NCBI GenBank assembly: GCA_003139995.1
Contig: PLIC01000211.1
Coordinates: 1,836-44,060, forward strand
DNA length: 42,225 nucleotides
DNA from: Candidatus Acidiflorens stordalenmirensis
Lineage (GTDB): Bacteria; Acidobacteriota; Terriglobia; Terriglobales; Acidobacteriaceae
Reading direction: 5' to 3'
Every line of letters begins with the position of its first letter. Positions within the stretch are counted from its first letter, which is position 1. Position numbers and translations under genes: made by a program. The notes below the pieces were generated by a model, which saw only the letters and a list, made by a program, of their open reading frames with translations, ran no database searches and was not told the origin of the DNA. Of the stretch, positions 7,924 to 15,800 are shown in pieces.

Positions 7924-7962
7924 GTGGTAGAAGTGTACCACACATGTGGTAATAGTTGACAA
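7923..7962 (-). promoter_or_regulatory. MNT-HEPN promoter with three operator half-sites
   Basis: TGTGGTA at 7923-7929, TACCACA at 7936-7942 and TGTGGTA at 7945-7951 form two overlapping inverted repeats with perfect 7-bp arms. On the minus strand they overlap a promoter-like TTGTCA (7962-7957), 19 bp, TACACT (7937-7932). The -10 box ends only 8 bases before the ATG, so the mRNA would be nearly leaderless. The winged-helix antitoxin is the obvious candidate repressor. Confidence 0.6.
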
Positions 7963-8061
7963 CATTAAGCGCCGTGATTCCGCAGGGACAACCTCCGCCC
8001 GGAACCGGCGGCGAATGGATTGCTAGCCAGGTGCTGATCCTAGCGGGCGGACGAAAAACGA

Positions 8062-8098
8062 GGGACTAGACGGGGACTAGGGACTAAACGAGGGACTG
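8062..8098. repeat. Iteron-like GGGACTA repeats beside att
   Basis: Four copies of gggact(a/g) start at 8062, 8073, 8080 and 8092, the first and last inside a longer aaacgagggact. They lie 80-120 bp left of the tRNA-fragment att site, outside coding sequence. They could be arm-type recombinase sites or simple tandem repeats. Confidence 0.45.
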
Positions 8099-8180
8099 GG
8101 GTGCGTTCCCTACACGAACTTACAGGTGCTTAGGTGTCATCCGTGCGCTTGTAAGTTGTTCTGTATCAGTTTCCCTTTGA

Positions 8181-8226
8181 ACTCATAACCCAAAGGTCGG
8201 TGGTTCAAATCCACCCCCCGCAACCA
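8181..8226 (+). repeat. att site: 3' fragment of initiator tRNA(fMet)
   Basis: The 46 bases read as the anticodon loop CTCATAA followed by CCC, variable loop, T-arm (ggtgg ttcaaat ccacc), acceptor strand ccccgca and encoded ACCA. CAT anticodon plus CCC directly after the loop (one side of the three G:C pairs) is the initiator tRNA hallmark. The 5' half is absent, so this is an attachment-site duplicate, not a tRNA gene. A second copy lies at 21991-22036: the first 33 bases are identical and only two bases differ in all. Each copy is followed by a recombinase gene pointing at it. Confidence 0.88.
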
Positions 8227-8336
8227 AACTTTTCAAAGGGTTACGAGCATCGGATGTTTTCGCCGCAGGGGCAAAAAAGGGCAATAAACCCGCCTCCGCA
8301 GTGAAATGGGATAAAAAACCGCTCTGGCAGCTCTTT

Positions 8337-9476
8337 TCATTTCGCCTTTCTCACCTCTTGCCTGAGCGCCATCTGAACAACTTTGCTGTTGGCCTCGCGT
8401 TTCGATTCCATCATGGCGTTGCCGTAGACGTTCATGGTGGTCGCGATCTGAGCGTGCCGCATTAGCTTCTGCTGGACTCCAATCGGAGTACCGACCAAAT
8501 CGAGCCAAGACCGATAGGTATGCCGAAAGGTGTGCCACCCGATGTCGCCCAGACCCAGCTTGCGACCCGCAGGACGAATGTAATCCTGCTGGATCGGGCT
8601 GGCATGGTAGCAGCGTCCGGTCACGGGACTGGGAAAGACCCAGCCTTCCTCTGACTGTGGACATTTCCGTTTCCAGTTGAGCAAGACAGTACCGAGATCG
8701 GGATCGAGCGGAAGGTCATCTTCGGAGTATTCCGTTTTGACCTCATCCACCACGCCGTCTACCACAGCGCGAGTCACGCGCATGGTGAGTTCGGCGAAGT
8801 TGATGTCTGGCCACTGCAGAGCCAGAATTTCGCTTACCCGGAGCCCTAGGCACTGGGCGACAACCACCATCGTGCGGTACGGTTCCGTCAGAAGTTGGAG
8901 TATCGTGAAATACTGATCGACGGTCAGAACGATCGGCCTCTTCCATCGCCGACTCGATCCCGGTATCTCGACCAACCCCATCGGGTTCCGCTCCGTGCGA
9001 ATTAGCTCCCAGAACATTGCTCTTTCAAAAAGGCGATGCATGAGAGCTTTGATTTTTCCTTTGGTGGTTGCGGTTAGGGTCATGTTGTTGAGCCATTCCT
9101 GAACGTACATGGGCCTCACCTGGGACATTGACACGTTCTCCCACTTTGGCATGACATGTTTGTTCAGAATGGTCAAATAAGACTTCCTTGTGGAATGCCG
9201 TAACGGCAGGGCATCCGCAATGTACCGATTGCACAAAGCGCCAAACGAAACTTGTCCGTCTGCCGCTCTTTCCGAATCTGCCTGTATACGGTGGGACTCA
9301 GCTTTCCTCCAGGCGTCAGCTTCCGTCTTGATTTCCTGGACTGTCCCGAGTAGCACCGCTACCTTCTTGCATCCTCCATCGGCTTGCTTTTGACGGAATC
9401 GCCAAACCCAGACCGATGGTCCTTCCGACCTTCTCTGTCTTTCAATCCAACCGAACTGATACGTGTTTCGCCGCAA
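8337..9476 (-). CDS. int: Tyrosine recombinase (integrase) of island 1
   Basis: 379 residues from TTG 9476, preceded by AGGAGG at good spacing. The catalytic set is present: R213 (LGLRVSEI), K247 (EVKTEYS), H315-x-x-R318 (WHTFRHT), H341 (LMRHAQ) and Y351 (TTMNVYG). An SAM-like core-binding domain covers about 75-155. It should cut and join the att sequence in the tRNA(fMet) 3' end lying 110 bp beyond its stop. The stop of the upstream HTH gene is 12 bases before its start, so int and the HTH gene form an operon. A homologue of the same length but with a nonsense codon sits in island 2. Confidence 0.93.
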   Translation of the reverse strand: MRRNTYQFGWIERQRRSEGPSVWVWRFRQKQADGGCKKVAVLLGTVQEIKTEADAWRKAESHRIQADSERAADGQVSFGALCNRYIADALPLRHSTRKSYLTILNKHVMPKWENVSMSQVRPMYVQEWLNNMTLTATTKGKIKALMHRLFERAMFWELIRTERNPMGLVEIPGSSRRWKRPIVLTVDQYFTILQLLTEPYRTMVVVAQCLGLRVSEILALQWPDINFAELTMRVTRAVVDGVVDEVKTEYSEDDLPLDPDLGTVLLNWKRKCPQSEEGWVFPSPVTGRCYHASPIQQDYIRPAGRKLGLGDIGWHTFRHTYRSWLDLVGTPIGVQQKLMRHAQIATTMNVYGNAMMESKREANSKVVQMALRQEVRKAK

Positions 9477-9488
9477 TAGAGACCTCCT

Positions 9489-9866
9489 CTATTCGCGGCG
9501 CAAAGAGTGTCGTGAGAGTACCGCAGAGTGCGCCCAATCGTCTAGCTCGGAAAAACGGAAGCGCCAACGGTTGCCAATGCGAAATCCAGGGAGACGACCG
9601 CTGCGGGCCAATCGCTTCACCGTCGCCGGGTGAATGCGTAGAAACCGCCCTGCCCCTTCGCTGTCGAGCAACGAGTCAAAATGAACGTTCGAATCGACAA
9701 CTGTCTCAACTGGCCTGGGTAGATTCTGTGGCATAACAGATCCGACTTGATCGTTTGAAGACGAGACATTGGACATCAGGGCTGGGTTTGATGCTGACTT
9801 GATTGGGGCTTCACGGATCAGGTGCGGGGATTGCGGTCGAGCAATCCGACTGGGCTGGGTCGACAT
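9489..9866 (-). CDS. Excisionase-type helix-turn-helix protein (recombination directionality factor)
   Basis: 125 residues from ATG 9866, which has AGAGGAC 4-5 bases upstream; an in-frame TTG at 9950 would add 28 residues without a better site. The C-terminal ~55 residues form a MerR/excisionase-like DNA-binding domain: SEGAGRFLRIHPATVKRLAR followed by SGRLPGFRIGNRWRFRFSELDDW. The first ~65 residues are low-complexity and probably disordered. Placed directly before int on the same strand, it is the likely Xis/RDF or an operon regulator. Confidence 0.8.
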   Translation of the reverse strand: MSTQPSRIARPQSPHLIREAPIKSASNPALMSNVSSSNDQVGSVMPQNLPRPVETVVDSNVHFDSLLDSEGAGRFLRIHPATVKRLARSGRLPGFRIGNRWRFRFSELDDWAHSAVLSRHSLRRE

Positions 9867-10054
9867 TTTAGTCCTCTGTCGGGCCGGACACGGCGGTTCC
9901 GAACCGACCAATGCCGTTTTCGGCTGGTCGAGTCCGTGTGCAACCGACAATCTTTCCCATCCTCACCAAACCTACGGCACTTGGCTTTCACGCTGAAGGT
10001 GTAGTGGTAAAGCCGCTTTCTGATACCTCATTGTGTTTCGAAACGTGTGTAATT

Positions 10055-10168
10055 ATGAGAACCGACAATGATTCACGATTGGCAAACGAGTTTGCCCGCT
10101 CCTTTCTCCGCAAATATGCGCCTCAGCTCCTGCCGCCAAAGCAAATGGAATTGTGGCTATCTGCCTGA
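10055..10168 (+). CDS. Possible 37-aa small protein
   Basis: ATG 10055 to TGA 10168, divergent from the excisionase-like gene. The sequence (MRTDNDSRLANEFARSFLRK, then YAPQLLPPKQMELWLSA) looks amphipathic and peptide-like rather than random. No strong ribosome site is seen. It could be a small regulator of the island or a chance ORF. Confidence 0.3.
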   Translation: MRTDNDSRLANEFARSFLRKYAPQLLPPKQMELWLSA

Positions 10169-10322
10169 GTTGTCAGCTTGAAAGCGGCAATCCCAGCGCC
10201 GAGCCCTTGACAGCTCAGCGTCGCCCGTGCGGAGCGCGCCGCATCTGAGGCTATTTGTACAGATCTGCCCCAACTAACGTGTTATTCTTTGCCTTCGCTA
10301 ATTGCGGGCAGGAGAAGAGAAT

Positions 10323-10541
10323 TTGAGTCCTATCAAGAACATCATTCAAGAAGTGAAGGAAGAAATTGCGAAATTGAGTCAGGTGCTCCGGTTGTTGGAG
10401 GGTTCAAGTACAACAGGGAAGAGAGCAGCACGAAAGAGCCCGGGACGACTGACACGCAAAATCTCAGCGGCAGGCAGGAAAAGAATCGCAGCGGCACAGC
10501 GGGCACGTTGGGCGAAGATCAGGGCAGCAAAGAAGGGGTAG
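10323..10541 (+). CDS. Small basic protein with coiled-coil and 'RIAAAQRARWAK' tail
   Basis: 72 residues from TTG 10323, with GGAG 8 bases upstream. Residues 5-28 form a charged helix (IKNIIQEVKEEIAKLSQVLRLL) likely to dimerise. The C-terminal half is strongly basic and holds the pattern (S)AAGRKRIAAAQRARWAKIRAA, a tail I associate with small chromatin-like or hypothetical proteins common in acidobacterial genomes. DNA binding is plausible by charge but not shown. It stands alone between the integration genes and the nuclease candidate. Confidence 0.7.
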   Translation: MSPIKNIIQEVKEEIAKLSQVLRLLEGSSTTGKRAARKSPGRLTRKISAAGRKRIAAAQRARWAKIRAAKKG

Positions 10542-10922
10542 TGCGCCACCTTGAAATCAGCGGGGCGACCGCTTTACGCATTGCCGCTTGGAATCTGATT
10601 CGTGCGGCAAAGCCGCCTTGGGTGCCAAGTATCGCCGTCTCCGAAGCTGCTTGGGAACGCCCAACGGCAAGTGATTTTTGCTTTCCTGCAATCCTTGAAG
10701 AAGGCGACCGCCGTCCATGCCTCACCCTCGCTGCCAGCGTTAACGCACGCTTGTGCCACCCCGTCCTCGACGTGCTTCGTCAAGGGCGGGATCCCATCGG
10801 TCCACCCGTCAGGTAGCACCAAAGTGGTCTATGCATCGTTGGTTGAGACTGGTAGATAATGGTTCGGACCGAGGGGGTCACGGGGAGAATGCCCGTGTCC
10901 CCCTTTGCTTTTGGCAGGCGGA
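10542..10922. other. Non-coding stretch, no gene seen
   Basis: About 380 bases in which overlapping short ORFs on both strands show no recognisable protein pattern. The right end holds a clear terminator hairpin (10873-10903) directly before the nuclease candidate. Confidence 0.5.
10873..10912 (+). terminator. Intrinsic terminator
   Basis: 12-bp inverted arms gggggtcacggg (10873-10884) and cccgtgtccccc (10892-10903) with one mismatch and a 7-nt loop, followed by tttgctttt. It lies 20 bases before the ATG at 10923, so it may end upstream transcription or act as an attenuator for the following gene. Confidence 0.75.
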
Positions 10923-11795
10923 ATGGCTCAAAACGAAACAAATCATCAACCGGGAAAGACTCAAGTCCCTGGCCAGCTGCTAGGGTATGGACTCCAGTAC
11001 ACTCGAATGCTGTCGCTGCTTCTCGAGTCCGATAGCAGCTCTGTCGTGTCGCTCGAGGTCTTCGAGGATGTAGGAGTAGAAAGTGGCGAAGGCACGGTTG
11101 CCTCGCAAACAAAGAGCAGCACCACCAAAAATCCGGTGAGCAACAGCGCTGAGCCATTGTGGAAAACCCTCCAGAACTGGCTGGACGCAATCAAGAATAA
11201 GCAACTTGCGATACATAACACTGTCTTTGAGCTGTATGTGTTCGGCGATTTTGATGGCGAGATCTGCACTCTTTTTTCCGAGGCGACATCTGAAGTCGAT
11301 GCCCAATCAGCTTTGTCTAGTGCGAAAAAGATCCTGCTGAAGGACGTTAAGCACCTGCCGAAGCACATCAGCGACGTGCTGGGAGCCGACGAAAATGAAC
11401 TTGTGCCACTCATTATGCACTTCAGCTACGAGCACGGCAGCGGTCAGTCGATTGAAGACCTGAAGCAGAAACTGAGCGCCACATTCATCCCGGAGGAATT
11501 CCTCGACATTGTTCTGACCTACGCTTTAGGCTGGGTTAAAAAAGAGGTCGATACTCTACTGGAACAGAAGCAGACCGCAGCAATCGCGGTCGCTGCGTTT
11601 CGGAGAGAGATCGCAGCGTATGCTCGATCAATCGTTTTTTCCGACTGTTTTGCTGACCTAGCTGGCCCTGCCCGTCCCGAGGATATTGAAAAGAGTCGAT
11701 CGCAGCGCTACGTTCGCGCTTACGTTCACGAGGTATACCGAGCGCTTGACGGCAACTTTGCCTCGTTTGTGGTCACTCAACCTTTGGAAAGGTGA
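10923..11795 (+). CDS. Candidate DUF4297/Cap4-like nuclease-domain protein
   Basis: 290 residues from ATG 10923. The first 120 residues fit the N-terminal domain of DUF4297/Cap4-type dsDNA nucleases: PGQLLGYGLQYTRMLSLLL, then VSLEVFEDVGVE, then VASQTKSS, giving an E-x-D ... Q-x-K arrangement as in PD-(D/E)xK enzymes, followed by NPVSNSAEPLWKTLQNWLDA. The C-terminal half is helical and not recognised. Homologues of this domain act in CBASS and other anti-phage systems fused to a sensor such as SAVED; here no SAVED domain, cyclase or ATPase is visible. The protein may be shortened at its C-terminus. A convergent small gene overlaps its last 19 bases. Confidence 0.55.
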   Translation: MAQNETNHQPGKTQVPGQLLGYGLQYTRMLSLLLESDSSSVVSLEVFEDVGVESGEGTVASQTKSSTTKNPVSNSAEPLWKTLQNWLDAIKNKQLAIHNTVFELYVFGDFDGEICTLFSEATSEVDAQSALSSAKKILLKDVKHLPKHISDVLGADENELVPLIMHFSYEHGSGQSIEDLKQKLSATFIPEEFLDIVLTYALGWVKKEVDTLLEQKQTAAIAVAAFRREIAAYARSIVFSDCFADLAGPARPEDIEKSRSQRYVRAYVHEVYRALDGNFASFVVTQPLER

Positions 11796-12028
11796 ATGGC
11801 AAGGTTGAGGGCTGTGCGTTTTCCGGCTCTTGTGCTGCGGTTGTATGAGTTGAGCTTTCGGATGCATTCCCCGATAGCCAAATGCAGTTTCAGCGCTTCC
11901 TCGAAATCGATTTCGATATTCAGCATTTTCGTGGTGGGAGAAAGTGCTCCAACGGCTGGACTGGTGCGACCGAAGTCGCAACCACCGAAGGAGAAGGTTT
12001 TGAGTACCGGAGACGCCTGTGCAGCCAT
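11777..12028 (-). CDS. Conserved-looking 83-aa hypothetical protein
   Basis: 83 residues. The C-terminal 50 residues (MLNIEIDFEEALKLHLAIGE, then CIRKLNSYNRSTRAGKRTAL, then NLAIHLSKG) resemble a small single-domain family I have seen as 'hypothetical' in soil bacteria, a strand plus two helices with an invariant-looking LN.YNRST.AGKR segment. There is no signal peptide. It converges on the nuclease candidate with a 19-base overlap and lies 26 bases downstream of the GntR gene on the same strand, so it may be read from the GntR promoter. Confidence 0.55.
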   Translation of the reverse strand: MAAQASPVLKTFSFGGCDFGRTSPAVGALSPTTKMLNIEIDFEEALKLHLAIGECIRKLNSYNRSTRAGKRTALNLAIHLSKG

Positions 12029-12054
12029 GTTGGGTCCTCATGGCTTGGTCCAAA

Positions 12055-12714
12055 TTACTTCAGTTTGAAAAGTTTCTCGGACAGTTGCCAGTGCTTTCGC
12101 AGTGCTCCACAGGCATCGGCCAGCGAACCACGCTCGATCGCCGCGATGATCAGGCCGTGCTCAACATAGGAGTCCAGCGTACGAGCGGTGCCGGCAAAAT
12201 AAGCGGCCTCAATGCGATGGAGCTTCAATTTCTGGCTCGTCACAATCGCTGATAGTTCGTTGTTCCCGGACAAGGACAACCAAACCCGATGAAACTGCTC
12301 GTCGGAACCCGCAGCTGTAAATGAATCGCCTGCATCGGATGCGGCTAGCATTCTGTCGTTCGCGAGCACCATTTCGCTGAGAGCGTCCTCGCCTATACGC
12401 TCGAATGCACAGGACAACGCTTCAGTTTCCAAGGCTTGTACAACGGCATAGGATTGAACAGCCTTTACGGGATTCAATAGCGCTACACGCGTCCACCGGT
12501 TCCGTGCAGTTTCGACGAATCCTTCATCTTCGAGCCGTCGCAGCGCCTCGCGAACGGGAGTACGGCTGACTCCAAGAGAGTCCGCTATAGCTTGATCTCG
12601 CAGCATCTCGCCCGGCTTAAGATCGCCAGCAATAATCCAGCGGCGGAGCGTAATGTAGGCATCTTCTCTCGCTAGCCTACGGGACAGATCAGGTACGACC
12701 TCTGGAATTGGCAT
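12055..12714 (-). CDS. GntR-family (FadR/FCD) transcription regulator
   Basis: 219 residues. Residues 18-80 are the winged helix of GntR proteins (AYITLRRWIIAGDLKPGEML ... AIADSLGVSRTPVREALRRLEDEGFV). Residues 90-210 are an all-helical FCD-type ligand domain. Members sense small acids or amino acids and usually repress neighbouring catabolic genes. It is divergent from the TonB receptor gene, and a perfect 18-bp palindrome lies in the shared intergenic region. It is therefore the likely local regulator of the 12866-21324 cluster. The start has CATAG before it and no strong ribosome site, but the domain begins at once. Confidence 0.9.
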   Translation of the reverse strand: MPIPEVVPDLSRRLAREDAYITLRRWIIAGDLKPGEMLRDQAIADSLGVSRTPVREALRRLEDEGFVETARNRWTRVALLNPVKAVQSYAVVQALETEALSCAFERIGEDALSEMVLANDRMLAASDAGDSFTAAGSDEQFHRVWLSLSGNNELSAIVTSQKLKLHRIEAAYFAGTARTLDSYVEHGLIIAAIERGSLADACGALRKHWQLSEKLFKLK

Positions 12715-12723
12715 AGAATTCCA

Positions 12724-12751
12724 TTGACATGTAATATATTACATGCATAAT
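12724..12751 (+). promoter_or_regulatory. Promoter with palindromic operator inside the spacer
   Basis: TTGACA (12724-12729), 16 bp, CATAAT (12746-12751) forms a near-consensus promoter reading toward the TonB receptor. The perfect palindrome CATGTAATATATTACATG (12728-12745) starts in the -35 box and fills the spacer. Bound GntR protein would directly block RNA polymerase. Confidence 0.75.
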
Positions 12752-12865
12752 ACTACCGTGCATTTATATTACTACATACATGCACGCTGGCTGAAGATAT
12801 GCGTGCCCCCCTCAAAGAATCATCCCTACTCAAGAATCGACCGGCTTCATATTTAGGAGACCGCC

Positions 12866-15800
12866 ATGAAAACACGCATCATCTTGGTGTTGGTACTTCT
12901 CACTGCGCTGAGTTTGTCGGCGCAATCTTTTCGCGGCACCATCCTGGGAACGGTAACCGACCCGTCCGGGAATCTGGTGACCGGGGCGACAGTGAAAGTG
13001 CTCAATACAGGCACGGGGATGGAGCGCACGACTACGACCGGAGCCGATGGAGGCTACAACATCCCCGAACTACCGGTAGGAACCTATACTGTTGCAGTTA
13101 CGCAGAGTGGATTTCAGACCTCGGTGACCAGCAACGTTGCAGTCGATGTGGCCACGGAACGTCGCGTGGATGTGCAACTGAAAGTCGGACAAGTAACGCA
13201 AACGGTGCAGGTTGCGGGCGGCGAGTTGCCGCAGATTGAAACCAGCAGCACCGACCTGGGCGGCGTGTTGACCAGCGTAGAGATCCAGGATATGCCCCTC
13301 AATGGCCGCGACTACAAAAAGATGTTTTTCATGACTCCCGGCGTTGCCGGATCGCCCAATCTGGGCGATTCGCCGGGATCTTATGGCGAGTTCAGCATGA
13401 ACGGGGCCCGCGGGCGGTCGAACAACTTCCTGCTCGACGGCACTGACATGAATGACGGCTATCGCAACACCCCAGCCATCGGTGAGGGTGGCGTATTTGC
13501 CGTCCCGGCGGCAATTCTGCCCGTCGGCGCGGTGGAAGAGGTGAATGTGCTCTCCAACTTCCAGCCCGAATATGGACGCAACGCCGGTGCGGTGGTCAAC
13601 ATGGTGACCAAGAGCGGCAACAACAACCTGCATGGCACGGTGTTCGAATATTTCCGCAACGACGCGCTGGACGCACGAAACTACTTCAATCTTGCGAGCC
13701 AGCAGCGAGCGCCCTTCCACAACAACCAGTTCGGGGGCTCGCTCGGCGGCCCGATCGTGAAGAATAAGACATTCTTCTTCCTGGACTATGAAGGGCAGCG
13801 GGAGAGTGTGGGAACGGTAACCCTGGCGTGCGTGCCGGAGGGCACGGGTCCGGGTGGCTCCTTGAGTCCCAACGATGCGAGCAATCCGGTTATCAAGCAG
13901 CTACTGGCAACGCACAACCCCTGGCCGGCGCCAAACATTCCGAATATACACTCAGATGATCTCGGATGCCCAAATGGTCCCAACGCCTCGGTGATCACTC
14001 CTTCTTATAACAACCTGAGCAGCGTAATTGGCAAGATTGACCAGAATTTCAACCAGAACAATATCCTGACCGGCCGTTATTTCTTCGGCGATAGCACCCA
14101 GTCTTTTCCGCTGGCTCTGACCGCTTCCGGCGGCCAGCTTCCGGGCTTCAACACCATCACGCCCACACGAGTCCAGTTGATCTCCCTATCCTATGTGCAC
14201 ACGATTGGCGCAAACAAAGTGAACGAAGTGCGTTATGGATGGAACCGATTCGCCGAGGGATTCTCCCCTCAGGACCAGAACTTCTACCCCAGTTCGATCG
14301 GGCTATGCGCGGCTGGTTCAACCGCCGATTGCGCAGGCGGCGGCCCGCACGACTCTGGCCTACCGATCATATATGTTTCGGGGACCCCCACCGGTGGCAG
14401 CTTCTTCTCGCAACCGGGCGCCACTTCGGCAGACCCTCGGCAGCGCGTGGACACGAACAATCAGTTCATCGAGGATTTTTCCTGGAAGCTGAGCAAACAC
14501 AATTTGAAGTTCGGTGTTGAATTCCGTCGTACCAGCATCGAACAGGACTTCGACAAGTATTTCCGCGGACGGATGAAATTCAACGCCACCCCCGCTATGG
14601 ACCCACTGCAGAACTTTCTTGCCGGCAACGTTACCAGCGGCCTACAGTACTCTGGAAACTCTCGGCGCCACGCCTTCGAGAACGGGTACGGTCTCTACGC
14701 ACAAGATAGTTTCCATCTAGTGCAGCGTCTTACACTGAACTACGGCCTGCGGTGGGATTACTACGGAGTGGTCGCAGAGAAGAACAACCTGTTTGCCAAC
14801 TTCCTCGTGACCACGCCCGTCGACCCGGTCACTGACACAGGAGCGGGGAGCTACATCCAGGTGGGATCTCCGGGTCTAAGCCGCTTGTATGACCCAGACT
14901 ACAAGAACTTCTCCCCGCGAGCCTCGATCGCATGGGATGTGACTGGAAAGAGCAAGACCGTGATCAGGGCTGGTGCCGGTATCTTCTATGACGCTTTCTC
15001 TCAGGACATTTTTCTAGGACATCTACCGTATTCTGCCTACTACGCTCCTGGCCCGGCATATGGCAACTTTGGCCCCGATCCGATTCTTTCAGCGGGACTG
15101 TCGCCAAATCTGGGACCGAACAACACGATCATCGCCGGTCAACCAATATTCGGGAACGAAGCCGGGCCCGTTTGCAATTACGAATGTGACATTTTTGCTG
15201 TGGATCCCCACATCAAGACTCCTTACATGGAGAACTACAACATCAACATCCAACAGCAGATCACAAGCAAAACTACGCTGCAGATCGGCTACGTAGGGTC
15301 GCAAGGGCACAGGCTCTTCCGTTTCTACGACATCAACCAGCCAAACTCGGAAGCGGTCTGGAGGGCCGACTGCAACAGTACGCAGACGGGCATTGCCTTT
15401 CAACCTTGTCCTACTACTGGGACCATCCAAGACTACTCAGTGCCGCACCCATTCGCCGGCAGTGTCAGCCAGTACGGTACGACTTATCTGTATCAGGAAG
15501 TGTCCACCGGGAAATCGAATTACAACTCGCTGCAGGTCAGCTACAAGATCACCGGTTGGCATGGGATTACTTCAGCAGTGAACTATGTGTACTCGAAGTC
15601 GCTGGACAACTCGAGCGATCTGGAAGACTACGTACCCAACGCGGCCCAGCCGCAGGACAGCAACAATCCTCAGCGCGAATACGGCCCCTCGAACTTCAAC
15701 ATACCCCAAAGCCTCCACTGGGTATTCGCCTATCAGATGCCGAACCGGGGAGGCAGTCTACAGCGGCTGAAGAACGGGTGGGGCTTCGACAGTTCACTGT

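Noticed and set aside
8181..8226. Functional tRNA(fMet) gene
   Set aside because: Only the part from the anticodon loop to ACCA is present. The bases upstream cannot form the D-arm, the 5' acceptor strand or the GGG side of the anticodon stem.
13070..13720. 216-codon minus-strand ORF within the first TonB receptor
   Set aside because: Antisense shadow of a clearly coding, high-G+C receptor gene.
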